Source of the DNA: Nephrocerus scutellatus
Taxonomy: Eukaryota; Arthropoda; Insecta; Diptera; Pipunculidae
DNA length: 64,000 nt
Direction: 5' to 3'
Assembly: GCA_947095585.1 (NCBI GenBank)
Contig: OX352761.1
Coordinates: 50,022,019 to 50,086,018 of the forward strand
Shown: positions 29,196 to 40,690 of the stretch, in pieces
How the letters are laid out: each line of letters starts with the position of its first letter
How positions within the stretch are numbered: the stretch's first letter is position 1
Position numbers and translations under genes: made by a program
The notes under the pieces: generated by a model
Seen by the model: only the letters and a program-made list of their open reading frames with translations
Databases searched by the model: none
What the model was told of the DNA's origin: nothing

Positions 29196-29452
29196 ATAAG
29201 AAATCGAAGGAATGTGATTTACAATATGTCACATTCCTCATGTTTGCAGCCTGTTTCAATTTACTTTCTCAGAATTCTCTCTGATTTATTGAAAATATGT
29301 AAAAACGAGCACGAAAGTAAAATGACGCGAGTCAAAATGCTTTTATCAATGGATCATGGCCGGAGAAAACTACGAAAAACCTTGACCAAGAAAATATTAC
29401 AAATTTAACAACAAATATTATAAATAATACAAACAATATTTTTTTTATATAT
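29196..29452. other. Unassigned AT-rich spacer
   Basis: No repeat or gene recognised between the module edge and the next LTR. Confidence 0.4.
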
Positions 29453-30078
29453 TGTTACGAAAAGTAGTTAGTAGATAATGGAAAACGAATCCCAAGATAA
29501 TTCGCAATGTACATACTCGTCCAAAAATAAGCACTAAAGTTAGAATTAAGATATGCATACTTTTAGGCTGAATTAGATTATTTGAAATATAACGGATTTT
29601 AAGTTTAAATCAATTTGTACTGGTAAAAATGTAGTCAAACTGGTTTGTGTTTGTTAAAGAACATACATGTAGTTATTTTTAGAAGATGACTCATTACATA
29701 TAAGTGTCGTTAGTTGTAAATAAAGGAATAAGGCTACAATTTTCTGGTCCTTTCTCGATATTTCTGTCTATAAGATTGTAAGTTTCTGGAAGCTTTTCAA
29801 TGAGTATAAAAGGTGGCGGTTCGCTGCAGAGAAATTATTTGTTATTTGAAATTCAACCATTCAAGTTGTAAAAGTTCTAGAAAAGTGATAAAGTCACAAC
29901 CTAAGAGAATTATTGTGAAATACAAGTATTATAAGTGTTTTTGCTTGTTGTCTAGTATAAAATTGTGAATTTTAGTTAATTTTACTGTTTGTTTATTAAA
30001 GTTGTTATTTGTAAATTAATAAACTTGTGTTTTATTTGATAAATCCTTTACGAACTCGAAAGCCTGAATTTCGTAACA
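29453..30078 (+). repeat. Plus-strand LTR left with primer site but no internal genes
   Basis: 626 bp, TGTTACGA...TTTCGTAACA with short inverted ends. A TATAAAAG box lies at 29805-29812 and AATAAA near 29720 and 30005. The primer-binding site follows at 30081. No matching second LTR was found in the window. The element body stops at about 30262, where a dispersed module begins. Confidence 0.8.
29805..29812 (+). promoter_or_regulatory. TATA box in the orphan LTR
   Basis: TATAAAAG followed about 25 bp later by GGTTCGCTGCAGAG. Consistent with an LTR promoter. Confidence 0.5.
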
Positions 30079-30080
30079 AT

Positions 30081-30098
30081 TGGTGTCAGAAGTGGGAT
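30081..30098 (+). other. Primer-binding site of the orphan LTR
   Basis: TGGTGTCAGAAGTGGGAT two bases after the LTR end. This string is the common leucine-type primer site of several insect gypsy elements. About 165 bp of leader follow, with ATG at 30245. Confidence 0.75.
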
Positions 30099-30262
30099 TT
30101 TGCAATTTGTGAGACAGTATAATTTTGCAAACCGGAAACAATAAAATATTGCAAATCGTTGAACAACAAACAAATTAATTGGTGATTTTCCAAGCCTTAA
30201 TAAATTAAGTGAAATTTTACAAACCGATACACAGTAAATAATAAAATGGAAGTGCAGTGAAC

Positions 30263-30660
30263 ATGCCCGATTTTCTTCAAATTTTATACACATGTGTATC
30301 TCCGATGGACAACACTTTTTGTGAGTAATCGGGCCCTGAGGCCCGTGGGGTGCCCATATAAATTTTTGAAAAATTAACCTGATTTTCTTCAAATTTTATA
30401 CACATGTGTATCTCCGATGGACAACACTTTTTGTAAATTGGAGTGATCAGGATAAGGGGGCTCCTAAATTACCCGATGTTATTCAAACTTTGGATATTGT
30501 GTATCAATTAGAGAATTTGCACGGAAAATTTTTATTTTTATTGGTTTTTTTTTATATTTCAGCATTTAGTGGAATTCAGTATAGTCTTGGTTATAAGAGA
30601 ATTTACATAAAAAAATTTAATTTTTATGGGTTTTTTTTTATTAATAACTATTATTTAACT
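30263..30660 (+). repeat. Dispersed 100-bp module, three or more units
   Basis: GCCCGATTTTCTTCAAATTT, TATACACATGTGTATCTCCG, ATGGACAACACTTTTTGT repeats, followed by the edge GAGAATTTACATAAAAAAAT plus a T-rich run, as also seen at 43.56 and 55.81 kb. Confidence 0.8.
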
Positions 30661-30696
30661 TGACTTAACCTCTTTTTGTCTGTATTTTCGACTTCT

Positions 30697-31117
30697 TTGA
30701 GATCCTTTTTAACCACTTTCCGCACGACATACAGAGCTGAAATTTTGTGAGTGTCTAAGTCCAAAATAGCATTTTTTATATTCCCCATATGACGCGTGTC
30801 GCGTCTGGCGCTTGTGATGGGTTGAAACTTTTTTTTGACTTTAAACCACCTTCGACATGACATAGAGAGCTGAAATTTTGTAAGTGTCTAAGTTCAAAAT
30901 AGCATTTTTTATATTCCGCGTATAACGCGTGTTGCGTTTTGTGTGTGGCGCGCGTGATGGTTTGAAATCGCGCCATTTTCTCGTTTTTTGATATCTTTTT
31001 TAACCACCTTTCGCACGACCTAAAGGGTTGAAATTTTGTGGGCGGCTCAATGTCAAGGGCCAAGTTTGATATCCCGCGTTCCGCGTCCCTTGTCGCGTGT
31101 GAAGCGTGGAAAAAGAA
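30697..31117. repeat. Three diverged 140-bp tandem units
   Basis: Each unit has TTTTTAACCACTTTCCGCAC or a variant, then GAGCTGAAATTTTGTGAGTG, CAAAATAGCATTTTTTATAT and a CG-rich GCGTGTCGCG block ending TGATGGGTTGAAA. Units start at about 30697, 30832 and 30980. A minus-strand open frame across them is a by-product. Confidence 0.7.
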
Positions 31118-31239
31118 AATTCTTTGAAATAGCCCCGACCTGAAAAACAGATATTTTAGCGAATTTTTCCAAGCATTAATTTTTTTTATATATATAATGT
31201 ACACACGCTCAAGGGCTTGCGCCTTTATAATGCTTAGCA

Positions 31240-31450
31240 CATCGTGGGCGTTGATTTGCATTTCTTAAATCATCTACTGCTATTCTTCGACGTTTTACCC
31301 GTGTCAATGTAATAGATGTGAATGACACCGCTCGCATCCCATAAAACTGTGGCCATGACATTGTTGGCAGATAGATTCACCTTGGCCTTCTTTGGTGCAC
31401 ATCCACCCGGAGAAATCCACTGTCTTGATTGTTCCTTGGTCTCTGGTGCT
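31240..31450 (-). pseudogene. Mariner transposase fragment
   Basis: Minus strand reads PETKEQSRQWISPGGCAPKK, AKVNLSANNVMATVLWDASG, VIHIYYIDTGKT. This is the middle of a Tc1/mariner transposase, including the second catalytic Asp in the WD motif. The first and third catalytic residues are missing. Confidence 0.82.
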
Positions 31451-31629
31451 TATCAAGCCTTTCCTTGGTTACGGTGATGGTTTTTTTACGCAAAAAATTA
31501 TGCCTAATCAGCACACGAAATTCTCTTTTTTCCATCATACATCAAAATTCACAAGGTTTTCAGTTTTCAATGTCAGTCAAACACAAACTTAACGACGCAG
31601 CTTGCTCAAAATTTGACAGTATCCGAATT

Positions 31630-32170
31630 CAGATCAGATAAATCCGGGAGCCATAAGAACTAAGTCCTCTGAAGCAATGGGGCAGTACCCGAGCATATTC
31701 CAGGCAGAAGTACAGGCCATCGAATGATGTGCTCACTTTAGTTTGGACAGGAACTACGTGAGGCAGGAAATAATCACCATGACAAACAGCCAAGCTGCGC
31801 TTATAGCTCTAGATGCATTCCATATCACGTCAAGACTGGTGGAGGAATGCAGGGCGAACAGACTTGGCGAAGTAAGATGGGAAAATCTCCCAAGCCTACG
31901 ACAAGAAAAATTAATGATGGGAAACTATGAACTATTAGTAGAAGTAATGTAAGAATCATTACGGGGTTTCTAACAGGACATTGTATACTGAAAGGGCACA
32001 TAAAATTAGTAGAGGATGGCTGCTGAAGGCTTTGTGGGGAAGCCGAGGAAACTCCGTGACTCCTTCTCAACGAATTCGGATCAACGATCCGAAAGAGGAG
32101 AGACCACGTTGGAACTCACGCGATCTCGGAGGCTGCACGGCATTCACTGAACACACACTTTATTATTAAG
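31630..32170 (+). pseudogene. LINE RNase H domain fragment
   Basis: YPSIFQAEVQAIE, then YVRQEIITMTNSQAALIALD and SRLVEECRANRL match the RNase H domain carried by I, R1 and LOA-type LINEs (IxTDSQAAL is usual; here MTNSQAAL). GFLTGHCILKGHIK follows, the typical pre-zinc-finger tail. Probably the 3' part of the element at 27.7-28.8 kb. Confidence 0.7.
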
Positions 32171-32334
32171 TTTACAAGAGCCATTGGTATGGGTGCTATA
32201 AGTGCAATAGATCCATATGGATCGCAGTGCTATTTGTATAAACCGCATTTTTCATAATCATCATCATCATCTACTGTCAAGTGGACTGGTAGAATTTCAA
32301 ATGATAACTAACTAACTGCGATGAAAATTGTACA

Positions 32335-32540
32335 AATAGTTTTTTCCATCGGAGGTTTAAAATTTGAAGAAATCGGGCTAATTTTTAATATTTTTTTATG
32401 GGCACCCCTCGATCCTCAGAACCCGTTCACTCCAAAAATTTCACAAAAAGTGTTGTCCATCGGATATACACATGTTTATAAAATTTGAAAAAAATCGGGT
32501 TAATTTTTTACAAAATTTGTATGGGGCCTCGCGACCCTTG
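32335..32540 (-). repeat. Dispersed 100-bp module, two units
   Basis: TTTTTCCATCGGAGGTTTAA, AAATTTGAAGAAATCGGGCT, then a second unit with TGTTGTCCATCGGATATACA. Same orientation as 28.8 kb. Confidence 0.75.
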
Positions 32541-32639
32541 CAACGGTCTGTCGCGCCGAATATTATTATTATTATTATCCGCTCAAATGGGTTTTCACAT
32601 TGTATTGGTGCATTTTTCCTCTGGTTCGCTATACCCAAA

Positions 32640-33010
32640 ATGTAAGAACGCTGGACAATTTATGAAAACATAGGATTTGAAAAAAAATATTTGTTGGGAG
32701 TTCCTGACCAAAGAGTTCGATACATTTCAAAATATGGCGGTTCTTGTTTTTTTAATGCCAAACAGGCGTGTATAATTTTAGGACGCTACGCTACTATTTA
32801 AAAATCCTAATCATAAAAACATGAGATTTCTAAGAACAAATCGTATGGTGACTCCTTGACCTAGGAGTTTGACCACTTTAAAAATATGACAGAAACCGGC
32901 TTAGTATGGTATACAACAAACCCAGTAGAAAGTTTGAGCGCGATCGGTTGAGTTGCTTAGCAGTCTATACTTAACGTACATACATACGTACAGAATGTCT
33001 TTTTATTAAA
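32640..33010 (-). mobile_element. Helitron-like fragment related to the 58.7-kb element
   Basis: The minus strand shares ordered blocks with 58740-58880: ACGTATGTATGTACG, CAACCGATCGCGCTCAAACT, GGGTTT..ATACCAT and AAAGTGGTCAAACTCCT..GTCAAGGAGTCACC. Ends are not preserved. Confidence 0.6.
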
Positions 33011-33204
33011 TATAAATAACAACTTTAATTTAACATTTATTTAATATTACAGAGTTCACAAAGTTACAGTGGTATTCGTATTCGTCTATACTTAACGTAC
33101 ATACATACGTACAGAATGTCTTTTTATTAAATATAAATAACAACTTTAATTTAACATTTATTTAATATTACAGAGTTCACAAAGTTACAGTGGTATTCAC
33201 TTAT
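32963..33204. repeat. 121-bp tandem duplication
   Basis: Two near-identical units starting GTCTATACTTAACGTACATA at 32963 and 33084, ending GTTACAGTGGTATTC. The first 20 bp of each also belong to the Helitron-like fragment, so the duplication formed at its end. Confidence 0.92.
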
Positions 33205-33639
33205 CGTTCTCTTATTACACTGGTATTCACATAGGCGGTAGCTCTTTGTATTGTTAAGTATACTGTTAGAATTTCAAATGATGAATAACTAAATGATATA
33301 TTTGTTATACCCAATTAACTGATACGAAAAGGTACTATTCCTAGATAAATTAAACAAGATGTGTTCTACATAAGGAACCAGGTTTTGCAATATTACATTT
33401 ACATGTTCATCATATTGTAACAGAGTTTTCCAAGCCGGGGTAAAGTCACCGTGACCAGGGTTCAGAGAAAAGGTTATCGTACATTAAAAATTTATAATTT
33501 GGTGACTCTTCGACTTAAACTTCTTTATTTGTCCATAGAAAGTGTATTACACGTTATCTTATATTTGATTTCTGCTGCGTTGCCCTGGCAGTCGTAACGT
33601 TGATTTAAATGCACTTGTGAGCCAAAACGATGTGCGAGC

Positions 33640-33965
33640 TTTGCACGAGTCTTGAACGTACGTGAGCCTGAACGATGTGTGAGCCTGAACGATGCGTGAG
33701 TTTGAACGATGTGCGAGCCTTGCACTAGCCTTAAAGATGCGTGAGCCTGAACGATGTGCGAGCCTTGAACGAACATGAGATTGAAAGTGCGTGAGCCTGA
33801 ACGATGTGCGAGCCCTGTACCAGCATTGAACGAACTTGATCCTGAGCGATGCATGAGTCTGAACGATGCGTGAGTTTGAACGATGCGTGAGTCCGAACGA
33901 TGTGCAAGCCTTGCACGAGCATTGAATGAACCTGAATCTGAGCGATGCATGAGTTTGAACGATAC
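33640..33965. repeat. 20-bp tandem array in the solo LTR
   Basis: Irregular repeats built on GAGCCTGAACGATGYGTGAG and TTGAACGATGYGYGAG. The open minus-strand frame with repeated HRSDS/HASFRLTHRS peptides is a by-product of this array. Confidence 0.85.
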
Positions 33966-34400
33966 GTTAGCGTCGGCACACGATTTTACAATCTGTGGTG
34001 ATCAAATCGTCGGCAGCGACCAGACTGAGATTCTGCTGCAAGTACATGATTCTATAATCTGTGGTGATCAAATCGTTGGCATCGAACGGCCGGTGTGGGT
34101 AAACGTCGTCGCCTGAGATTGTGCTGCATGTACACGATTTAACAATCTGTGGTGATGAATCTTCGGCAGCGACCGGCTGCTATAGGCAAACGTCGTGGAC
34201 TGAGATTCTGCTGCAGATACACGATTTTATATTCTGTGGTGATCGAATCGTCGGCAGCGAAACGGCTGCTGTGGGTAAACGACGTGGCCTGAGATTCTGC
34301 TGCAGGTACACGATTTTACAATCTGTGGTGATCTAATCGTCGGCAGAGAATGGCCGCTGTGGGTTATGTCGCCTGAAATTCTGCTGCAGGTACAAGATTT
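33966..34400. repeat. 85-90 bp tandem array in the solo LTR
   Basis: About five units of GAGATTCTGCTGCAGGTACA, CGATTTTACAATCTGTGGTG, ATCAAATCGTCGGCAGCGA and a CGGCYGYTGTGGGTAAACG block. Confidence 0.85.
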
Positions 34401-34555
34401 TGTTGATGATGTTGTTTTAGCTGTCGTTTGACTTTTGTACCTATTTGTTGGCTGCCTCTCTGTTGTTACAGGATGAACCCGAACTTAGAGGAAAAGTTTG
34501 TTACTTGTTTTGTGTGAACGAAATTTGGCCACAATTATTTTATTCCTCACAATAT

Positions 34556-35592
34556 AGTTAAGGTATAACAACAAAAACAACAACTCAATACACCTTCGTT
34601 TAATTTTTTATTAATATAGATAAAAACATTATTATTCCTATATTTTCCATGACAATTTTGTTTTTTGTCTATTACCTTATGAAGTTGAATATATTCATTA
34701 TCATACCAAATTGTACAGCCCCATCCTGGCCTACCGACAGATTCCGTAATATTGTGTTAATGGGCGGAGTATTTGCGTCTCGTCAATTTTTTTTTAGAAT
34801 TTCGTATTTGGTACGTTTGAAATATACAAATGAAGTGACCTACAGGGTTTTTTAACAAATAAAACTTTTATTACCCTAAAGTTTTTTAAATCAATGACTG
34901 ATATGCTGTGTTTTGTAGACCTTAACTAACATCCATAGAACACCTTAAAATTGTATACTTTTTTATATAATAAAAAAAAAGAAAATAATTATTTGAATAC
35001 AAAGTATTTTTCTCTATTATTTTTTTTTTCTTTTATGTTTGTGAAGGTTTTTTTTTGCATTATTATCAATGTTCATCCAGTAGCTATGTTTAATGTTTCA
35101 AGTCTCTAGGTCACCGGGAAGTTAGTTTAAAGATTTAAAAACATACAACTTTCAACAAAGTGAGCTAATAAAAACGTTTTAAAAAGAGAAATTTATTCGT
35201 CGGCGTATTTTGATTGCACTTTATTTTTATATTGATAATCTTTAAGTTAAATTATAGATTTTGTTGTTTTGTTTGTCTTATATCTACATATGAACAAGTT
35301 GTAAATATTAACTCTGATAAATTCTAACCAAAAAACAAATGACTTTTCACTTTCATTGCGTTAATTTCTTTTTTTAATTAAAATTGATCTCTTTTGACTC
35401 TACAATTAAGTTTGCTATTTTAAAAATATATTCATATATTTGTTTTTACCACTTGCGGTGAATTATATAGAAACTGCACTGAGTATCAGTGTTTACATCA
35501 TGTTAGGGGATTTTTATGTCAATTTTAATTTTTTTAACTACTTATTGTGTTATGTTGTAAATGTGAAGTCTTTACGTTATCTGTTGCTATAG
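34556..35592. other. AT-rich DNA upstream of the first recognised exon
   Basis: No transposon recognised. Probably intron of the host gene; the last bases (ACGTTATCTGTTGCTATAG) give a splice acceptor at 35591-35592. Confidence 0.5.
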
Positions 35593-35660
35593 ATGCTCGC
35601 CCTGCTTCCCCTACACAGTTAGACAACACGGGCCACCAAGCCCTTGATCACCAAACGCAG
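35593..35660 (+). CDS. Host gene, penultimate coding exon
   Basis: A 68-bp GC-richer island bounded by a TATAG acceptor and a CAG|GTAAAT donor. Only one of three frames is open: two bases, then 22 codons reading ARPASPTQLDNTGHQALDHQ and TQ. It ends on a codon boundary, so the intron is phase 0, and it joins in frame with the next exon at 41091. Protein identity not recognised. Upstream exons lie outside what I can identify. Confidence 0.65.
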
Positions 35661-35893
35661 GTAAATACTCTTTCTAAATTACCCATTAATATATTAACGC
35701 ATTCAACTCATTGAACATTGAAAGAGACATCTGTATCTAGTTTAAACTTTTTGGTAACGATACTTACTTATTCACTTTAAATATAATGTATATTATTATT
35801 ATGTATTATAAATATAGATATATATTTATATTTATATAATAATCTTTAACATTTACATAAATACATATATATGTACAAATACATTTGCATATG

Positions 35894-36204
35894 CAGTGTG
35901 TTTCGTCGGCAAGTGACCGCCGGGAAAATTCGTAATGTAACAAATAAAATAACTATGAGACATTTTCTCGACTTACAGTTAATATTTTTAAAAAGTAAAG
36001 TAAAAAAATGTTATTTTCTTAAAATTTTTTACATTCCTTTAAAAAGTGTGCAAATTAACTATTTAAGTAGCTTATAAGCTATCAAATACCACAAACAATT
36101 AAAATCGAGCCCATAACTTAGGAGATATGATGAAAAATGTGAAAAAGTATTAAATATAAATATTCAGAATTTTCGGGCCGGTCACTTGACGACGAAACAC
36201 ACTG
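35894..36204. mobile_element. 311-bp MITE with 38-bp inverted ends
   Basis: Left end CAGTGTGTTTCGTCGGCAAG then TGACCGCCGGGAAAATTC; the right end is its near-perfect reverse complement. TATG flanks both sides (35890-35893, 36205-36208), giving a 4-bp duplication, or TA if two more bases belong to the element. No coding capacity. The CAGTGTG ends recall Tc1/mariner-derived MITEs but the superfamily is open. Confidence 0.85.
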
Positions 36205-38889
36205 TATGTAGCGATTTTCGTCACCGGTATTGTGCACCAATTCGAATTTTAAAATTTACACATCAGTAGTTTATATGAATGTTACAATAATTTTTAATAT
36301 GATCAATTAATTTCATTTAATTTGATTTTGCCATAAAAATTTAAGAACATTTCTTAACTAATTTGTTTTTCAACATTAACATTCGTCATTTGGTGCAGAA
36401 TAGCACTGTCGTAGTTGAATGTTATTCATAATACATATCACATATAATTAACACATGTAAATTAATTATCACTAGGCATAAAAAACAGACAACATTTGAA
36501 AGTTACGTATAGCTAGCAACATTCGTTTCTAAGCTAATTATGAGTACGTGTTAACATTAGTCTCTTCCTAAAATAATTTAATTTTCTATGGGAAATTTAT
36601 TTTAGTAAAGATCTACATAAATACATAAAAAAATAACATCAAAGGCTTATTAAGACTGTTCCAAATAAACACTGAAAAGCAGAGCGATGAATATTTATAA
36701 ATTTTTGATAGTTCCGTAAATCTTATTTTTAAGTTAAAAATTTTAAATTGAACACTATGTAAATAACTTTGGAGTAATACTTATATTGGTTGCAATGGTG
36801 TATAAATTTCTATGTGATTCACTGGATGTGTTTTTCTGTGTTTATTTTTTTCCACTATACTTCACATATTATTTATTGTCTCCCCTTTTTCTTTTTCAAA
36901 ATTGGTGTTAGCAAACAGCATATAATTACAAAGTTGGCTAACAAAAAAATAATAATTTAATTTTAATTATTATACGTAACTTTATAAGTTCGTCATTGTC
37001 GAAAATAAAATCATGGTTTTAAAACAATACAGTTGCTAGTTCTATGTATTTATAATAAAATAAACGATTTAAATATTAACCTCACAAAATTTCGTTTAAA
37101 AATTAAATTTGAAGATTATAATTGAACAAATACAAGTGGTTAGGCTCGATTTTGAAATAATTTAAAATAAATTGAAAAATCTCATTTTTAAATCGTTTAA
37201 TATTTTATTAGGGTGTAAAACGATGCTAAATATTTGCGGGAAAATGTTATATTTGCTGTATTCCATTATCGGTTCAATTAAGTTCTTGTGTGTCGTAACT
37301 GCATATATGGATGTCAAAGTAAAATAATCTGCTTATTTTTTTGTATAACTACACATCATAGAACAGCATAGCTTGAAAAAATCAAGCAATCTAATAGAAA
37401 TTATGAGTATTGTACTAAATCGTTTAGTATCAAAAATTGTCGGTGTTATTAAAGATAGTACACTACACAAAATCAATAGTTAACTATTTGTGTTTAATTA
37501 TCCAACCTTAATGGAATACATCAATTGATACATCGTAAGTAGACGCTATTGTGTCTGTAATACTATTTTTTGTAGTTATTTTCGACAAATAGTTTCAATT
37601 TCAAATCTTATAACCAGAGACTCGAACCGAAATGATTTCGCTCCGTTTATCAATATTGTCTTACAACTTTTTACGTTTCAGTATTGAAAATTTAAATTTG
37701 TTTCCGTTACGGTTTAATTTATTTTTTTGGTCCAAAACCGAGTTCAAAATAAAATGTAAAAATTCCAAACAAGAGTTGAAAACGAAATACATAGAAATGT
37801 ACGTTTTTAGTAAAAGTTAACTAAAAACAAATAACAAAACAAACCTGGTAAACATAATTATCTGCATTTCACATACATATTTAGTAAACTGCACGTAAGT
37901 GCTACTTTCTCAGCTTCCCATCTCCACATTTTTCAGTCACAGTCGTGCACAATTAGAACAATCTAATACAAATTGAAAGCAGAGTACTGTAATAACAGTA
38001 AAGAAATTAAGAACTAAAGATAAACATTAGTATTCGAATTTAACAAATTTCTTGAAGATATTAAGAAGAAGAAGAAGACATAGATTTAATTGCTGAGTTT
38101 CATTCAATGTACAATTAAGTACATTTATGTAGAAGTGGCTAAAGTGATTTTGTGAATCTATAATGAAAACAATATAATTCTATATTATGTATTTTTGTTC
38201 GTCTTTTTTCTCTCTCTTATTATTTAGTTTTTTCTCTTTGGCTTCATATTGAATTCGTTACATATCGCTACGTTCCATTCCGTGAATTTAAGCTTCAAAG
38301 TGACTTTTAGCTGAATTTATCTGTTGTTTTTTTGCTTTTTATATAGTTCTGTCTCTACTACGATATACGAACTGTGAAAGATACACAATTTAGTTATTTT
38401 TGTTGTTTTTACTATTGTGATAAAAGTAACGGGACGGTATCAATGAGTTAGGTGGAAGCTCGTGCTCTGCGATTTATGATTTAAGTTCATTTATGTGCTC
38501 ATCTCCTTCTTCGTTTGATATGATGTGACAACCGAAATCTTCACGCGTCATCTAGTTTCTATTAAGACCAACTTTCGTTGATACATCAAAAACTACTTTA
38601 AATGAGACTACGGGATTTCTCAAGGGCATATTTTTTACTTTATCATAGTTATAACTAAGGACTCGAGGTTTATGTCCGTAGTGATGTTGCTTTTCAACTT
38701 TTACCAAAATTCAGCCAATGTTTCAATCTGAAATTTCATTTCATTTCAAACTTAAGGAACAAAAGCGAAACATACACTATTACTACATTTACAGAAGCCC
38801 CACTTTAGACAGAATTTAAACTCATAAAGAGTTTTAAGCAGTCCGATTCAATTCCAAGAATTGGTTTTGAAATTCTACCATAATAACTT

Positions 38890-40690
38890 TTTGAGGAGTA
38901 TTAACTGGTCGCTATTGTTCCGCAATAGAAACTTGGATCTCACCGCTAGTGCGATCATAAACATTATTCTTATGGTATGAGACACTTTATTACCTGAAAG
39001 GTATGTATGTCAAACCGAAAGAAAATGGATGGTATGATTTGAGTTGTGAAGAGAACTCTAGGTTTAGAGAAGTATGCCTTCGGTGTTACAAAGCAAATCC
39101 CTCTGAGGAAAATCGAATAAATTTCAAATGAGTCAGAAATGATTGATTGAAGTGCCCAAACGCCTATGACCAAAAATGGAGGCAAAATATTTTTAGTCAT
39201 TCGTAAAAATACAGCCTCGTCCTCGAGGCTCATTTATAAAGACATTCCAGCTTTCAGCTCTAAGGACAAGGCCAATCTGTTTTATTCTAGCTCTACACTT
39301 TCAAATTGTGCCGTTGCTTTCGTCTGTACCCTCGAGTATTGAACCTTCTATGTGACAGATTTACTTTCGTACTTGTACAGTTGCTAGAGTTTTAAGCGAT
39401 CTTAACACTCACAAATCCTCTAGCCCAGATTGTATCTCCCTATTAGTTCGAAGGAGGTGTTCTTACAAGCTAGTATTACCACTTCGTACCCTTTTCCATC
39501 TGTCCTATTCTTGTTCTCTTCCCGAGATGTGGAAAACAGGTTTTGTCCAGCCTATATTTAAAAAAGACGAGCCGCCGCCGTCTCCTTCTTCGTACCGACT
39601 CATAGCACTTTCATCGATTATTTCCAAGTTCTCGAAAACGCTAATCAATCATCAGCTCGTGAAATATATTAAAACTCAAAAAATTCTTAGTGACCGGTTG
39701 TACGGATTTCGTGGGCATCATTTGGCATCAAACTATTTTAGATAAAATGCATGCCTATGTAGTCGATGAAAAACAGCTGAATTATATTAGAAGCTGACGA
39801 CAGCACTCTCATATAAGTTTGAGGAACGTCAATTTCCTTCTCATGTGGAACTCAACTACTGTTTTATGTTAAGCACGTCAAATTATGACCTGGAGCTTAA
39901 TAAAATGGGGGAGAACATAAAAGTAACATCAATAACCATTCCAAAACCAAATGTTGTCTTCTGTCGTCTAAGCGAATCTTAAATCCACAGCCATTTTTTT
40001 TTTGAAATGCCATTATCCATGAATGGCACTTACATCAAATATGCTGCGAATTGTTTAGGTTTTCTAACACGGTGCACGTAATTTTTCACTTCCACTGATC
40101 TACCTCGAACTACAAGGCGTTTATTCGCCCTAAATTTGAGTATAATTGTCAAATCTCGTCAGGTGCACCTAAGGCTACCCTTGCATATGCTAGACAGAAT
40201 ACAAAACCGAGCGATAAAACTTATCGGCAGAAACGTTCTCTGCTCGTCGTTTTTTTATCGCTTCTTCCACTAGCGGTGCTCAAGAGAATTAGTCAGTTGC
40301 ATGCTACCTCTCAATAAATTTAACTCTCCATGAATTTCGTACAGTTGAGTTCAGATATTCATTCTTTAGCCGTACAACATGTGTGGAATACTTTGCCAAG
40401 CTTTGTTCTTCCACATCACTTCGATCCGATGTGATGCGTATTTTTTACTGATGTCGTATTGGTTACCACCCCCCCTCCATTATCGACCCCACCCCCCTAG
40501 AGCTGTCTTACCATCACCATTCACCCCCCCTCCTCTCAGTTATCGACCCCATCCCCTACAGCTGTCTTACCATCACCATTCAACTCAGCGACCGCAGGCA
40601 TTTAAAACCCAAACTCACTGACATGTTCTCTTTTCCCCTCTTAACCTTAACGCTGACTTTGTGCCAATCATATAGCCGAGCATTATGCTG
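38890..40690 (+). pseudogene. Dispersed LINE family, copy B (in the host intron)
   Basis: Plus-strand remains in order: NWSLLFRNRNLDLTASAI, LRCYKANPSEENRINFK, PAFSSKDKANLF, MWKTGFVQPIFKKDEPPPSP, SSYRLIALSSIISKFSKTLI, LSDRLYGFRGH, then FIRPKFEYNCQI-like and RIQNRAIKLIGRNV. It is colinear with copies A, C and D and heavily decayed. It may begin as far left as 38.7 kb. Confidence 0.8.

Larger units (their letters stand above)
33417..34551 (-). repeat. Solo LTR of the Ulp1-bearing family
   Basis: It starts TGTAACAGAGTTTTCCAAGC then CGGGGTAAAGTCACCGTGAC, matching the first 50 bp of the 601/8366 LTRs, and ends TATTCCTCACA like them. It is flanked by ATAT at 33413-33416 and 34552-34555. Length 1135 bp. 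The interior is unlike the other LTRs: it has its own repeat arrays (33640-33965 and 33966-34400). No gag or pol lies nearby. Confidence 0.82.

Noticed and set aside
30048..31261. Minus-strand ORFs at 30048-30392 and 30651-31261
   Set aside because: They run through the dispersed module, the LTR leader or the 140-bp repeats; only the mariner block at 31240-31450 is real coding remnant.
32287..33300. Direct repeat AGAATTTCAAATGAT at about 32291 and 33269 as a target duplication
   Set aside because: The match extends in a degenerate way beyond 15 bp and the enclosed DNA is composite, so it may be an old duplication rather than an insertion footprint.
33525..33979. Histidine/serine repeat protein on the minus strand
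   Set aside because: Translation of the 20-bp tandem array of a solo LTR.
33640..34400. Possible CRISPR-like array
   Set aside because: Units are contiguous without unique spacers and lie in a eukaryotic LTR.
40379..40621. Pro/His-rich plus-strand ORF
   Set aside because: Overlaps the LINE 3' end and a C-rich 60-bp duplication; no support as a gene.
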